From NCBI GenBank assembly GCA_009746045.1, contig RPFO01000090.1:258887-320886 (forward strand): DNA of 62,000 bases. The letters run 5' to 3'. The DNA comes from Mesostigma viride. Taxonomy: Eukaryota; Streptophyta; Mesostigmatophyceae; Mesostigmatales; Mesostigmataceae. Made by a program: the position numbers and the translations under genes. Positions 8,786 to 20,089 of the stretch are shown here, in pieces. The stretch's first letter is position 1. Every line of letters starts with the position of its first letter. The notes beneath the pieces are model-generated. The model saw only the letters and a program-made list of their open reading frames with translations. It made no database searches and was not told where the DNA came from.

Positions 8786-11700
8786 GGTGACTTGGGGACG
8801 CCCAAGTGACGAGTATCTGTAATGCTGGTGCCTGCTCCTGACGCAGTGCTGGGTCCTGCCTGCTGGTGGACATCAAGCCAGCCTTGTGCAGATGAGTAAC
8901 CTCCTACCCTTGCTTTGCCCTGCTATGGACTTATTCTTGCTTGCATGGTGCCAGGATGGCTTGTTGTCTTGATAGTACACCATCCGCCCTTGAGCTGATT
9001 GCTTGCACAGCATGATGGTTGTATGAATGGGACTGCTTGCACGGGGGGTCTGGCATCATGTTTGCGTGGGTAGGATGTCCTTGTTGGTTGGATGATGGGC
9101 GGGATCAACGGAGCTACAACTGTGGGGCAGGATGGAATCTTTGGCATGACAGTGATGACAATGATGCCCACTCCGTTGACTCTTAATTGAGGAGTTGGAC
9201 TACTTGGTGCTGGGCGGGGGCTCACATGGGCTTAGAGGTGTGGGTTAGTTGGGGGACCCATTCAGCCCTCTACCACCCTTACAACCTGCCTCATGTGCAT
9301 CAGTATCCGTGGTACACTGACATTAATACCATTTGGCAGTCTACGTGGTCCACGGACATGGATACTACTTTCCATGCTTTGACTAGGGGGACATGGTTCA
9401 GTCTACTTGCTAGGGCCCTGCCAAGCTGAGGGTGTATCTGTTTGATGACTGATGGCCTCATCCAGCATACCCTTACGCTGCCCTACTTGTGCAACCTTGT
9501 CTTGGGCTCCTTCGATCCTAATGCCCACATTACCTTGCATGGTAGTGCCACCTGGATGGATGCGGGGAGTGATTTTTGTTGCTGGGGCCCTGCCAAGCTT
9601 GGGCACATCAGTTGGCTGATTGGTGATTGCTTTCAGTCTGCTCTCAAGCTGCCTTGTATGCAACTCTGTCTTGGATGCTGTAGTTCCCACCCCATCTTTA
9701 GTCATGAGGTGCATAGGACGTCTTAATAGAGCGACCCTGCAGGCCACCAGTGGTTTAGTGGGCTGAGAGACTTGCCTCCCCCACCCTTCTCTGGTTGGCT
9801 GGGCCTCTGTCTTCATGCGTATCCCATGGCGTTTGTTCCTGCTAGGTCATGCTGTCAATCTTGGGAAGCTGATACCAGGATTATTACAGCTTATTCTACG
9901 CAGAGGGGTGGAATTATTAGGCATGCTGGTAGTCTCCAGTTTACCACCAGTTATGCTGAGGGGGATTTGTGTGGGGAGCAGGGCGTGCAGGGGATTGGGC
10001 TGCACCTAGCCCTTGCATGGGGGTAGCGTGTGCTACGATTTACAAGTTGGGGCATACCGTTCATAATGCTGGTGAGGCATTACTGATCTTCTGCTATCCC
10101 TCTCAAGGCTGTGGATAGTTTTCCCAGGCATCTTATGGAGAAATAGTGTGCCTTGTGATTATCATAGGCCACTGGCTATGGGTTTGAGTGTACTAGCTAC
10201 TAAGGAGATGTGGCTTTACCTCACTCTCACTCCTTTGGTGCGACTGGAGGGGGGAATTTTGTTCTGGTGGGGAGGAGATCTGTGAGGATCATAGCGTGGA
10301 TTCACCCTGGGATTTCAGTTCATCCTGTCGGGCTCACCTCATAGATCCCTGACTATGTGGTATCCTGGTTTCGCTGGCCATCGGTGGGCTATTTTGGCTG
10401 TGCTTTGTGGCACCTCCCCAACCTGCTGGCGGGTACCCACTGGTGACAACCCTGTCCACGGCCTCTCTTCATCATGGGTGTACTTCTGATGTCCATGTTC
10501 CCAAGAAAAGTCCTTATTTTAGGACCAGTTTGAATTAAAAAATATATGTGCAAACATCAAATTTTGACCCTGGCATTTTTACCACTGACAGATAACACAC
10601 TTTTTGAATTTTGGACAAAAACCTGGGTTCAAATAATTACATTTAGTGCCTGAATGGACCCTGGCCCATGGCAGGCCTCAAACCGCGAATTTGGTCAAAA
10701 TGAGAATTTAGGACCAATAGGACCAATTAGTGTCAACGCATGACCATGCTATCCACACGGTCCCTTGAGCATCTTACAAGCGCTAGGGGACCCTACGAGG
10801 CCTTGGGATGGCGGGGCAGCGTATAACAAGGCCATACCCTGCTGTGGCTGCCTCTATATATACGCGTGCTTAACGGTGTCACAGATGGTGCAGGTAATGC
10901 AATATACGGTTGCATGGTTGCTGAGGTTGCCCGGCTTGAACATGGCCCACCCCTTGCGGTAAACTTTCTCTAAGCATATGCCAAACCTTCTTTGACATCA
11001 CGGACATGCTGGCCACCACCCAGCGATGAAAAAACATTGCATTTGCATTGCAACTAACACATGAATGCAGCCAAATCAAGTTACAGAACAACGTTGTGCT
11101 AACATGCAACGCTTTGTGAGCGAATTCAGGGTGCATGTAACACGTAAACCATATTGTATATACTGTCTGAGAGCACCCTGAACGACTGCAGGCCATAGGA
11201 CCATGGTTTATAACTAACACATGAGTAAAACTGCTCTTACGCATGTGTGTTTTAGCTGCAGCGGACGACGAAGATAGAGACGTAAAAAATTGTATGACGT
11301 AAACCAACTATGTGTGACAGTTATGTGCACAGAGAGCGTCCCCTCTTTTTAGGCATAGCTTACTGACTCAAAACACCACGACAGCGTTGCCAGTTACACT
11401 CATGATCTAGGGCACCCCGGCACGTACCTGCTACTTACGTCGCCTCATTCCAGATGGTTGCAAAAAAGTCGCTGAAATCCGCAGCGAGGTCAGCTTTCCG
11501 AGAGCTGAGCGCACCAAAGCTGGCCAACCGGTTCGAAAATGATATAAACCACGCTTGTGCTGCGTTCTAGGTCCAAGAAATACCGAAAGTGAAGACCTAT
11601 AAGGTGCGCTCGCTGCCCAGCCTGAACGTCCCTAAAACATGGTCAACAATGGAAATCGGGCAAGAATATCACGGCCCAGGCGCTTCCATGTCAAATACTC

Positions 11701-12080
11701 CGTTTATAAACTCCAGACTATAATCAAAATCGTCCACAAAAATTTCCTGGCTTGATTCGCACCACCATTGCTAATACACTAACATGTTTGTGCCAAAATC
11801 GACCCTCCGCGAGCAGGCGATCTGCGACCCATTTGTGTTGTGCCGCTGTGCTACAGCGCTACACATAAAAACTTGCGCAGAAAATTTCACAGCCTTTAAG
11901 CATAACTAACGACCTTTCGTTTTTGCTACTGGGCGCCCGAAATGATAAACGCACGTGAAAACGCCGGCCACGATTGTCAGGTCGCCATATCCACCTCAGA
12001 TCATTCCCGCACCCACTTTTTCGCTCCAAAATCGGTTATATTTTTGGTCGAGGTACCTACTTTCCCGCCATTATACCCGG
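8786..12080. other. Long stretch with no recognisable gene
   Basis: Only short, low-complexity open frames occur on both strands and none shows a known motif. The part from about 8786 to 10480 is T/G-rich on the plus strand and resembles the composition of the degenerate LTR element downstream. Around 10500-10740 there are several TTAGGACC and TTTGGTCAAA strings. Confidence 0.5.
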
Positions 12081-12195
12081 TACCCGGGTACGGAATCCGG
12101 GTACCATGTGCCGGTACCACGGGTCGGGTACATCATGCCGGGTACGGTCCACATGGGGTACGGTCCATATAGTGACCCCCCCCCCCGGTACCTCG
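12080..12195. repeat. GGTACC-rich palindromic cluster ending in a poly-C run
   Basis: Repeated GGGTACC/GGTACCC/GGGTACGG words occur every 10-20 bases from about 12080 to 12170, followed by a poly-C run at 12177-12186 and another GGTACC. The words are self-complementary. Confidence 0.7.
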
Positions 12196-12208
12196 GTTAT
12201 AGTAAATT

Positions 12209-12245
12209 GGTCCTTAATTTAGGACTTTGTCCTAAATTAAGGACC
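12209..12245. repeat. Perfect 17-bp hairpin with 3-base loop
   Basis: The left arm 12209-12225 (GGTCCTTAATTTAGGAC) and the right arm 12229-12245 are exact reverse complements around a TTT loop. It lies between the GGTACC cluster and the degenerate retroelement. Confidence 0.9.
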
Positions 12246-12273
12246 GTGGGAGGCTTAACAGTCTGAGATACCC

Positions 12274-12507
12274 TTGATCTTCCTGAGGCGACCCTGTTGG
12301 CGACGTCTTCCTGCTGGATTGCTCCTGCCTCTTGGTGACTGCACTTCCACCTGGGGCGCTGTTGACGTTTCCTCGTTCCAGTTTGCGTGGACTGACGGGT
12401 GTCAGCAGGCCTTGGACTTGCTGCAGCAGAAGCTCACGCCAGCCCCTGTGTTAGGATTGAGCATTCTTGGAATCCACCCAGCCTGCTATGACCTGTTGGT
12501 GATCTGA
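12274..12507 (+). pseudogene. Ty3/gypsy reverse transcriptase-RNase H junction fragment
   Basis: The frame contains FQFAWTDGCQQALDLLQQKL followed by TPAPVL. This matches the tether between RT and RNase H in Ty3/gypsy polyproteins (F-x-W-T-x-E-C-Q-x-A-F-x-x-L-K-x-x-L-T-x-x-P-V-L). Upstream catalytic RT motifs are missing and the frame closes soon afterwards, so this is a relic. It probably belongs to the element whose 3' LTR lies at 14408. Confidence 0.65.
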
Positions 12508-13235
12508 GGGAGGTCCCCAGTTGGGATGGATTGGGGATTTATTATGGCTCGGTTACCTGCCACTCTGTTGTGGTGATACAGCATCTGTCCCTGACTACCT
12601 CTTCCCTTGAGAAGGGCTGGAATCTTTGGGTGTGCTGTGGTGACTAGCTTTGATGAGCCTTGGACCCTGGCAGCCCAGTTAGTTTTGTGGGGTTCGTTGT
12701 ATAGAGGGTTAGCCTTGCTACATGACACTCTGCTTCCTGCCCTGATCAAGCAGTGAGAGTTGTCAGTATTTGGTGGCATGGATCCCTGTGGATGACCCGT
12801 TATCCCTGGGAATGTCAGGCTTGTCTTTCACCCGTGGACTCTAGCTGAGGGAGGGTGGTGTCCCAGAACATGGAGTGGCCTCGCCTTGTTTGGCTTAGGT
12901 GCCTTGATCCTGTTTACTCCTTCTTGGATTCATGTGGACTCATTGAATCCGACGGGGATCTGAGTTGAGTGGGATGGACTCTGGTGGGAGTTTGGTTGGA
13001 CTAAGCTGAGATGACATCCAGATTTTGGTGACCAGTTTCTGAGGATGGTTGAGGGGATCTGAGCTTGGATGGCACATGGAGAGTGACTTCTGTGTTGTAC
13101 CCTCGACATATGGAGTGGTTCACCTAGGGCTTGATTCCTGGTATGATTAAGACACGTGGGTCATGTTCTGCATGCACGTCTTCGTGTACCAGACCAATAG
13201 TATATACCTGGAGGTTTCTACCTTGGTGCTGCTGA

Positions 13236-14049
13236 GTGGCCTATGTGGATCATAGGAACTGCACGGGCCCCTGTGACCACTATGAGACTTTGGCCAAGGC
13301 GTTGGCTGCACTCAACAGAGAGGAGGGGGAGGTGAGCTCTGAAGGCTATGTGGAGGAGGTCCTATCTCAGCTGCACACAAGCCTGTATGAGAGTGGCTCC
13401 CCTTTTTGTGGCTCATCTGCTGCGTAGGATGTATGCATTGTCACCAGGACCTGAGATTGACATGAGGCCTGCTGAGGGGCCGGTCATGCTGGCAGCCTTA
13501 CCTGAGGCCTTGAAGGAGGCATTTACTCAGTTGCAGCCAGTGAGTATGGGAGAGGCTTCCTACATGGAGCTGTTGGAGTTTTCAGTTCAGAAGGGTGCCT
13601 TTGATTTGGTTCCTTCTTCCTCCAGCTCTGCCAGAAGGTGTTTTCCTTTGGAGACTTCTAACCTCTTTTGCCATCCAGGGTTGCCCAAGTACACTGTGGA
13701 ACTTAAGATCCGTCAGACGCCACTAAGGGTGCTGGTGCCTCTGATAGGTGCTAAGTGGTCGGTGGTCAAGACCTTTCTGCAGTTCTGGTGGGCGTACAGA
13801 TCATGGGTGAGCAGGCACAAGACGTCCTCTACTTGGGTGATGGACCCTGAGAGTCAGTCTGTGGTGCTCTTCTCCTATCCAGGGGCATGCCTTCGCTATG
13901 CTGCCCAGATGGTGGCAGGAGCTGCTGAGACTTGCGTGGTGTTGCAGGTCAGCAGGGACTGGCCAGAGTTGGCCCACATGGTGGAGCAGTTTCCCATGGG
14001 TGGACTCAAGGGCAAGGATGGCCTGAATGGGGATTGGTATAGCCTGTGA
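13236..14049 (+). pseudogene. Retroelement-associated ORF of unknown function, frameshifted
   Basis: Two overlapping frames (13236-13427 and 13348-14049) read as one protein if a frameshift near 13420 is bridged. The first ends YESGSPFCGSSAA and the second continues RMYALSPGPEIDM. The composition is protein-like, with alternating hydrophobic and charged residues through DWPELAHMVEQF near the end. I recognise no domain. It ends about 345 bases before a polypurine tract and LTR start, so it is likely the last ORF of that LTR element or an additional 3' ORF. Confidence 0.4.
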
Positions 14050-14394
14050 GGAACAGGGCTGAGAAGGAAAGGGGGCTTTGGATTGTGGTGTGAGGGGGGA
14101 TTCCAGGATGGATGATGGGGGGGCTCCAGTCCAGTTCTGATGTTCCAGTCCAGAGTTCCAGGTTCCAGGATGCTGAATGGAAGACCTTGTATTATGAGAT
14201 GTGTTTATCTGGATTTATAGTAGATAAGGTAGTGACTTGTCTGCTGTAGAAACCTGTGACTAGATGTTTATGAGATAGGAGGCCCTGTTTCCAGGGATGT
14301 AAAAACCCATCTGCTTTTCCCAAGAGATGGTGGATTTCTGTTCAATGTTCCTCTGCCTTCAAGAGTTGGCTATTGGACCTGGGAGGTCCAGTTT

Positions 14395-14407
14395 TGAGGG
14401 GGAGATA
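14395..14407 (+). promoter_or_regulatory. Polypurine tract (plus-strand primer site)
   Basis: GAGGGGGAGATA lies immediately before TGTAACAAGC, the apparent start of an LTR. This is the standard position of the plus-strand priming tract of LTR retrotransposons. Confidence 0.7.
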
Positions 14408-15187
14408 TGTAACAAGCAAAAATGACTTTGTTGTTACATCCTTTGTTTTGTGAATGTTTGGCTTTTATTTGAGGACTTTTGGATCAGTATTGAGAAAGTT
14501 ATGAGGTTTCTAAGACGACGGTACTTGGAGCTGATACTTTGTCAACCAACTGATAGGAACCCTCATTGGTCGTGGCCTGATCCACGTAGGGTTGTAGTTT
14601 GTTGGCTGATACTACTGATAGGAGCCCTCATTGGTCGTGGCCTGATCCACGTGGGGTTGTAGTTTGTTAGTTGGTACTATTGAGTCTTAAATGCTCCTTT
14701 GGGACTTCAGTGCTTACGACAGATTTAGGATCTCATGGAAAGATTCTGCCAGGCTGTGTGTGGTGTTGTTCTGTTCTGTGTGACTAGGATGGATACGAAG
14801 ATCTTGTATAGAATCCCATGGTTCTGATTGGTTCTCTTCAGGCTAAGGTTGGAGCAAGTTCGACAAGCACGTCGATATCAAGGACGTGGGGTCGCCATTG
14901 TTGCTACGTTGGTTTTGATTCACCATGGTATAATAAAGCTTGGCTTTGTTGTCCAATCCATAAGAGCCCCTTGGCTATAGACGACCTTCAGTTCCACAGA
15001 GGCCGTCTATACACGAGCTTGTCTTTGTGTCTACAAGGGGTTGTGATTCCCTAAATCACGTGCTGTGGAATTTCCATCTCAACGTTGCTCGGATACTTGA
15101 AGTTCTGCGACTCAGGAAAGCAACCCAGGTAAAAGATCTTTCATATTGGACTGTGGATGATGTTGATGATCATTTTTAGTCGTTACA
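14408..15187 (+). repeat. 3' LTR of the degenerate LTR retrotransposon
   Basis: It begins TGTAAC after a polypurine tract and ends most plausibly at GTTACA (15182-15187), giving 6-bp terminal inverted repeats and a length of about 780 bp. A second inverted TTGTTACA occurs at 14431-14438. It contains a 65-bp tandem duplication (14549-14678). The matching 5' LTR was not found, so the 3' end is an inference. Confidence 0.55.
14549..14678 (+). repeat. 65-bp tandem duplication inside the LTR
   Basis: Two units (14549-14613 and 14614-14678) start ACTGATAGGA and share CCTCATTGGTCGTGGCCTGA and TCCACGT. They differ at only a few positions. Duplicated blocks of this size in an LTR often carry promoter or enhancer function; here that is inference. 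Confidence 0.85.
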
Positions 15188-15860
15188 GACCGCACCGCCT
15201 TCATGTTACCGACGACTCAGCCCTCGGCTCTACCTCCGCCTCTACCTCTAATCGGTCTAATACTACCTAAATTAGTGAGGCCACCTCTAGTTTATCCCTG
15301 TGCGAAAGACGAACGTGACGAGCTGGATCTCAATGCATTTACGTACGTACGACTATAATACGCCAGAAGCCATCAGTTGAACCGTAACCCGTTTATTCCA
15401 GGAATAGAGGAAGGAAACACTACTACACTGCCATGACCCTAGCTATATGTGTCAATTCATTAACACATGCCGAGTGCAAACACGAGGGGTAGAACGTGCA
15501 TAAATGATCACCAACGGTCCAGCATGCTCGGGCCGACATGGCCCTCGCCTACAATTGCACAGATGCACGCTGGTCCACTACATTCTACCCGAAGGATAAG
15601 GACCACTACTAAAGTACGCGGCGCGACGCCAAGTGCACCCAATGTACCACGATACCGGGACAACCGGGTCCACCAGTACAAACTACACGTAACCCTAGGA
15701 ACGACTGCTGCAATAATGAACAGCTATGGTGACAGACTTGGGTCCTGGAATACATAGTGGTGCAGTGCACTTTGTGCACCTAGAGCAGGTGTAGTTTATA
15801 CACCCTACCCTTGCAGGAAGTAGCCCAGAATGTATTAAAAGCCATACGCCCCTTCTCAGG
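15188..15860. other. No recognisable gene
   Basis: No supported coding region, repeat or RNA gene was seen between the LTR and the LINE tail. Confidence 0.4.
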
Positions 15861-15922
15861 GATATGTGCTACATGTACTCCCAACGGAGATATGTTACAA
15901 TTTAATTTTTAATTTACTTTAA
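15861..15922 (+). mobile_element. 3' tail of an RTE-like LINE
   Basis: It carries ATATGTGCTACAT, then CTCCCAACGGAG (a small stem-loop) and a TTTAATTT-rich tail. The same signature ends the LINE copies near 37437 and 38673. Only the tail is present in this orientation; the adjacent RT fragment is on the other strand. Confidence 0.6.
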
Positions 15923-16200
15923 TGGTCACAGGACCCAACCTTGCCAGACGCCGGTCTGCAGTGGACATGGCGGGCTGATGCCTTGTTGAGTACGCACCAA
16001 GGTGGTTGACCCCTGATATAGCGTGCGGATGACAGCAATCTGGGGGGTGGGTACGCGAGCGCGAGCGAGGACAGACCAGAGAGCGGCCCAGACAGAATCA
16101 AACGCCTTGATGAAGTTGACGAAGATCAGGATGGTTGGAAAGTGGAAACTCACCAGGCTGCAGGAGCGCGATCGATCTCCTCGAAGAGGCGCCACGCGAC
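15923..16200 (-). pseudogene. LINE reverse transcriptase fragment
   Basis: The minus strand encodes ILIFVNFIKAFDSVWAALW and continues through VIRTLYQGSTTLV and CPLQTGVWQGWVL. These are RT motif A (F-x-D-x-x-K-A-F-D-S, with the catalytic Asp changed to Asn here) and motif B. It is nearly the same protein as the better preserved copy at 39984-40502, where motif A keeps its Asp. Motif C is absent, so this is a dead fragment. Confidence 0.85.
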
Positions 16201-16269
16201 GAAGACGGACATATCCTTTATACCTCGGGGAAATCTTGGGTGCTCATAGGAACGTGATATGCTACCCAC

Positions 16270-16287
16270 TATACCAACGTTGGTATA
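16270..16287. repeat. Perfect 18-bp palindrome
   Basis: TATACCAACGTTGGTATA reads identically on both strands. Confidence 0.9.
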
Positions 16288-16289
16288 CA

Positions 16290-17125
16290 TGCAGCTGTGT
16301 TGGAACAACTGATCTTGGACCATGTGCACGGGTCATGGTTGCACATGCGCAGCCATGGTCCATGGAGGATCCATCGATCCGTCCACAGCGAATTCTCAGA
16401 TCCAAATTGAAATGGGGCTAACTGTGCATAGATCGCTATATCAAGATAGCAACAAGCTACGTGTGTGTCACATGACATGCACGACACATGTAAGACGTGG
16501 ACGTGCGCTCACAATTAGACTAGAATGATCAAAATCTAAGTTTCAAGTCGAGCACAGTTGCTTGACCAATATGCTTATGGAAATATAGAAAACCCAAGTC
16601 AAAACTAGGCACGCATGTTGCATTGTTGTCTTTGTATTTGGAGCACTGCCACCCTCGATGCGTGAGCTTGACACTAGACTCCTCCATTTTCAGTCTGACG
16701 AACTTGTTGAAACTTGGAACTAATTTTAGGAGGAACTTGAGCTGACCCTTTCGAGATAACTTGATAAAAAATGGGTGTGCTAGATTTGTTGGCGACAACC
16801 AAGTGCTGGTCCAACTCGCACACTGAGCTGCATGTCGATGTGTAGGCTCCAACCCGCACAATCCCCGCCATGCAACAGCTCCGTCACGTTGGCTTCTTGA
16901 TGGTACATTTGCTGAGACCCAGCCAAGATAGCTTCTACGCCCAAGCAAGCTGACCCCACGGAACGCCGTGGGACGTAGTCGCAAGAACCCAGACCAGAGT
17001 CACGGTTTAGGGCCCGCAGCAAGTTTGTTACAAAGTGTCGAGGTCTGAGGTAACTCTGCCAAAATAAAGGACCCACACAGCGGGATTCCTTGAGAATGAG
17101 CAGTCAGCGGAGCGACCCGCCAAAA
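16290..17125. other. No recognisable gene
   Basis: Short open frames occur on the minus strand, but no motif or splice-consistent exon was recognised. This is the region downstream of the coiled-coil gene and may hold its 3' UTR. Confidence 0.4.
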
Positions 17126-20085
17126 TCAATCGCTCCGGATGGCATCAATGATGGTCTGCAGCTCGCTGATCTCCTCGTCTTTCTTCCTCAGCGCCGCCTG
17201 CATGGACGTCAGCTCCTCGACATGCAGCTTGAACACATCTGTTGGGGCAAGTGGCAGAAGAGGGGGCATGCAGGGACAAGGTGGCAACCGACGAGGCGTG
17301 CCGGGATAAAGGGCACACCTCGGATGGAAGAGATGGAAAGGATTGCAACCCACAGGAAACATGCACAAGGAGTTAGGAGAGGTCATGCTAGGGGGCAAAG
17401 CTGGGCAAAAACAGTGAGCGTAACGTCAACCATAAGATCAATCGCGTGGGGTGACAGTCACATACCTTTCGTAAGTGATTCTTCCAAGCAGTGATGTGAT
17501 GCTTCCAAAAAAAGGTCTGTGGAAGATGGCACCTTACCTTATTCCTTACCTCCCTCCCCCGCAGCCCAGTCCAGCCCAGCCCAGCCCTACTTGCCCCTGC
17601 TAAGTCCTGTGTACAGCTCTAGTATTGTGACCGAGGAAACAGCAATTACCAATGCTGCACAACCAAAAGCCATGAAAGTGGGTTTGGTAGGCCGTGAGCC
17701 CGACTCCTCCAGGGATACGTCGCCGGCAAACTGGGAAGCTTTCTTAATGTTTTGCCTCCCACATCGCAGCAAGCCTAGGTCAAAAGCACTAGTTACCCTG
17801 CCCCAAAAGCCAATCATACCAGTCTCTCCATTTCACAAGTATATAAAAAGTTTCAAACTAGTAGCTAAGCTGCTATACACGCCCAGAGTACGTGTCCGTG
17901 AGAGCAAAAGTGCGTAGGTGTCGTGTTATTGAGCTTCAGGGGGGGGGTAGGGATAGAAATAAAAAACAGTGCCGTAGCTTTGCAGGGCGACCACTTTGTG
18001 GCGGTCACATTCCAAATATAAGAGCCCACTCATGGCGCGTGTTCCCCAGTTTCTTCTCCTCGTCCTCTTCACTGAACGTGTAAATGGCTGTTTCCATGAT
18101 TTGATATGGTAAAGCTCATCTACTGCAAAGACTCACGGCTCGTGTTCTCCAGCTCCTTCGCCAAATCTGCCACGCGTGCGGCCATGCGGCGCGTCTCCAT
18201 CTCCGCTGCTCGCTTCTGCTCGTGCGCTTCTGCCGCCGCCGCCACCGCCTCGGCCAGCTCTGACTCGAGCGACTTGATCAGCTTCTCTTGCTCCTGGGCC
18301 AGGGGCAAGATGTCAACCATCAAGCACATGGGACAGGACAGGTAGTGTGAGTTGTTGGCTTTCACTCGAGCGGCTTGATCAGAATGCTCTTGCAGCACAC
18401 AGTATAGGACACAGTATAGCAGTCATCAGTACCACAGGACATGGTCGGTAGCGGTCATCAGTACCACAGGACATGGCCGGTAGCGGTCATCAGCACCACA
18501 GGACATGGCCGGTAGCGGTCATCAGTACCACAGGACATGGCCGGTAGCGGTCATCAGCACCACAGGACATGGCCGGTAGCGATCATCAGCACCACAGGAC
18601 ATGGCCCGTAGCGGTCCTCAGCACCACAGGACATGGCTGATAGTATGAGCTGGCATGTCTGGGACAGTAGGGGCACCATGTCAGCCATGATTGAAGCACA
18701 CGGGACAGGAGCACAAGTGTTCGGGGTGGAACCGACTTTTAAGACGGTTCCAACCTGTATTTTAAGACGGTTCCAACCTGTCAGTCTTTGGCTCCGCTTG
18801 AGCAAAACAATGAGCTTTTCCTGCTGACGAGCTTCTCCTGCTGACCAGCTCCTGCTCCAGGAAGAGGCACTTAATCATGAATAATTTAAGACCGATAAAT
18901 AGTACAAAAACCGTGGACAGCAGAAATGGCAGGAGGGGCAAGTGCAGGCATCCAACCAACGACTCATCACGGCTTGGTCAGCAAACAGCGTCTCTTGCTC
19001 CTGGCAGAACCAAACGTCACGGATCGATACCATGGGCGATATGACAGACGAGCGATCGAGCTGCCAGCATACAGCAAAGTGCATCGTTCACTTCCTATTG
19101 CAATGTGCAGGAGAATAACAAGACTGTTTTTCTAAATCTGTTGGTAGCCGCTGCTATTTCCGCCGACCGCAGATAGACGTGACCCGCTGGCTTCTGTGCA
19201 GGTATCCACGTGCTGGCCCACCTGCAGGGTCTGCGGTGTAGGGGCAAAACTCCAACCACTTGAGGGCCGGTAGCCAACGAGTACAGAAACCAACCCCTTA
19301 CTTTGAAGGGGAGGCGGTAGCTTCGCGAAGAGGTAAAACCCTCCATGGATGCACGCGCGAAGCGGTACGGCCCCCCTTCACGAATGCACATGAGTAGCAT
19401 GAATGAGGATATATGAGTGAATGAGCGCTCTTCATGACTAGGCCCACCTGCAAGGTGCGCCCGTGCCTCGCGGCGCTTGCCACCCCCGCGTACGATGCCT
19501 CTTGCAAATAGACCGCGCCCTCGAGCACTTTTTCCAGCTGTGCCAGCGCCCCCTCCATCTCCCCCAGGTTCGCCGCCGCGCCCGCCCAGTGCGCCTCCGC
19601 CAGTAACCCCTGCCCGCCGGCACCCCCCCCCCCGCGCCGCCACTCGAGGCCTCCAGGTGATGCGAGGACGCCGCGACGGAGGATGCGCGGGAATGGGGCC
19701 GGGAGTTGGTACCGCCGCCGCCACCGCTGTCCCCCCCGGTGGATGCCGGGGTGACATGCTGCAGCATTAAACCGGCCCGGTCAACGGGTCCGTGTGGCGG
19801 CGTGTGGGAAGATGCGGGAGTCGGACCCTTGTGGTCACTATCATGGGCGCTGTTGTAGTGGTGGCCAGGAGAGGGGGTGCTTCCTCGGGTTGGCTGGGAG
19901 GCTGTGGTGGTGGCTGCGGTTGGTGGCATGGTGGCGGCAGATGTTAGCATACCGGCAGGGCCGCGGGTGCTGCGGGCATTCCCCTGATCGGCAGGGAACC
20001 CGGTGGACTCGGACGGTGTTGTGCTGGCAGGTGTGGCGTTGGTGGCGGCGGCGGAGGCAGGCTCGGCACCGGACGTGTATAGGAA
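17126..20085 (-). CDS. Coiled-coil protein, multi-exon (partial model)
   Basis: The best supported exons are the last two. Exon 18293-18137 (acceptor CAG, 157 nt, EQEKLIKSLESELAEAV through DLAKELENTS) joins in phase 1 to exon 17238-17126 (VFKLHVEELTSMQAAL through IIDAIRSD, stop at 17126-17128). Both are heptad-rich coiled coil. Upstream, exon 20085-19448 starts after CCGCAG, encodes a Ser/Thr/Ala/Pro-rich low-complexity segment and then GEMEGALAQLEKVLEGAV, and ends at donor CAG|GTGGGC. It contains a poly-G run (about 19621-19633, sense of the minus strand) across which the frame shifts, so an assembly indel is likely. A 30-bp micro-exon (19000-18971, EQETLFADQA) would fit the phase between them but is weak. 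The 5' end of the gene was not identified and the cellular role is unknown. Confidence 0.5.
18421..18643. repeat. 32-bp minisatellite, seven copies
   Basis: Units near GGTCATCAGTACCACAGGAC followed by ATGGCCGGTAGC start at 18421, 18453, 18485, 18517, 18549, 18581 and 18613. Copies differ by one to three bases. The array lies in an intron of the coiled-coil gene. A separate 23-bp direct repeat (TTTTAAGACGGTTCCAACCT plus GTA) follows at 18737-18782. Confidence 0.95.
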
Positions 20086-20089
20086 CTGC

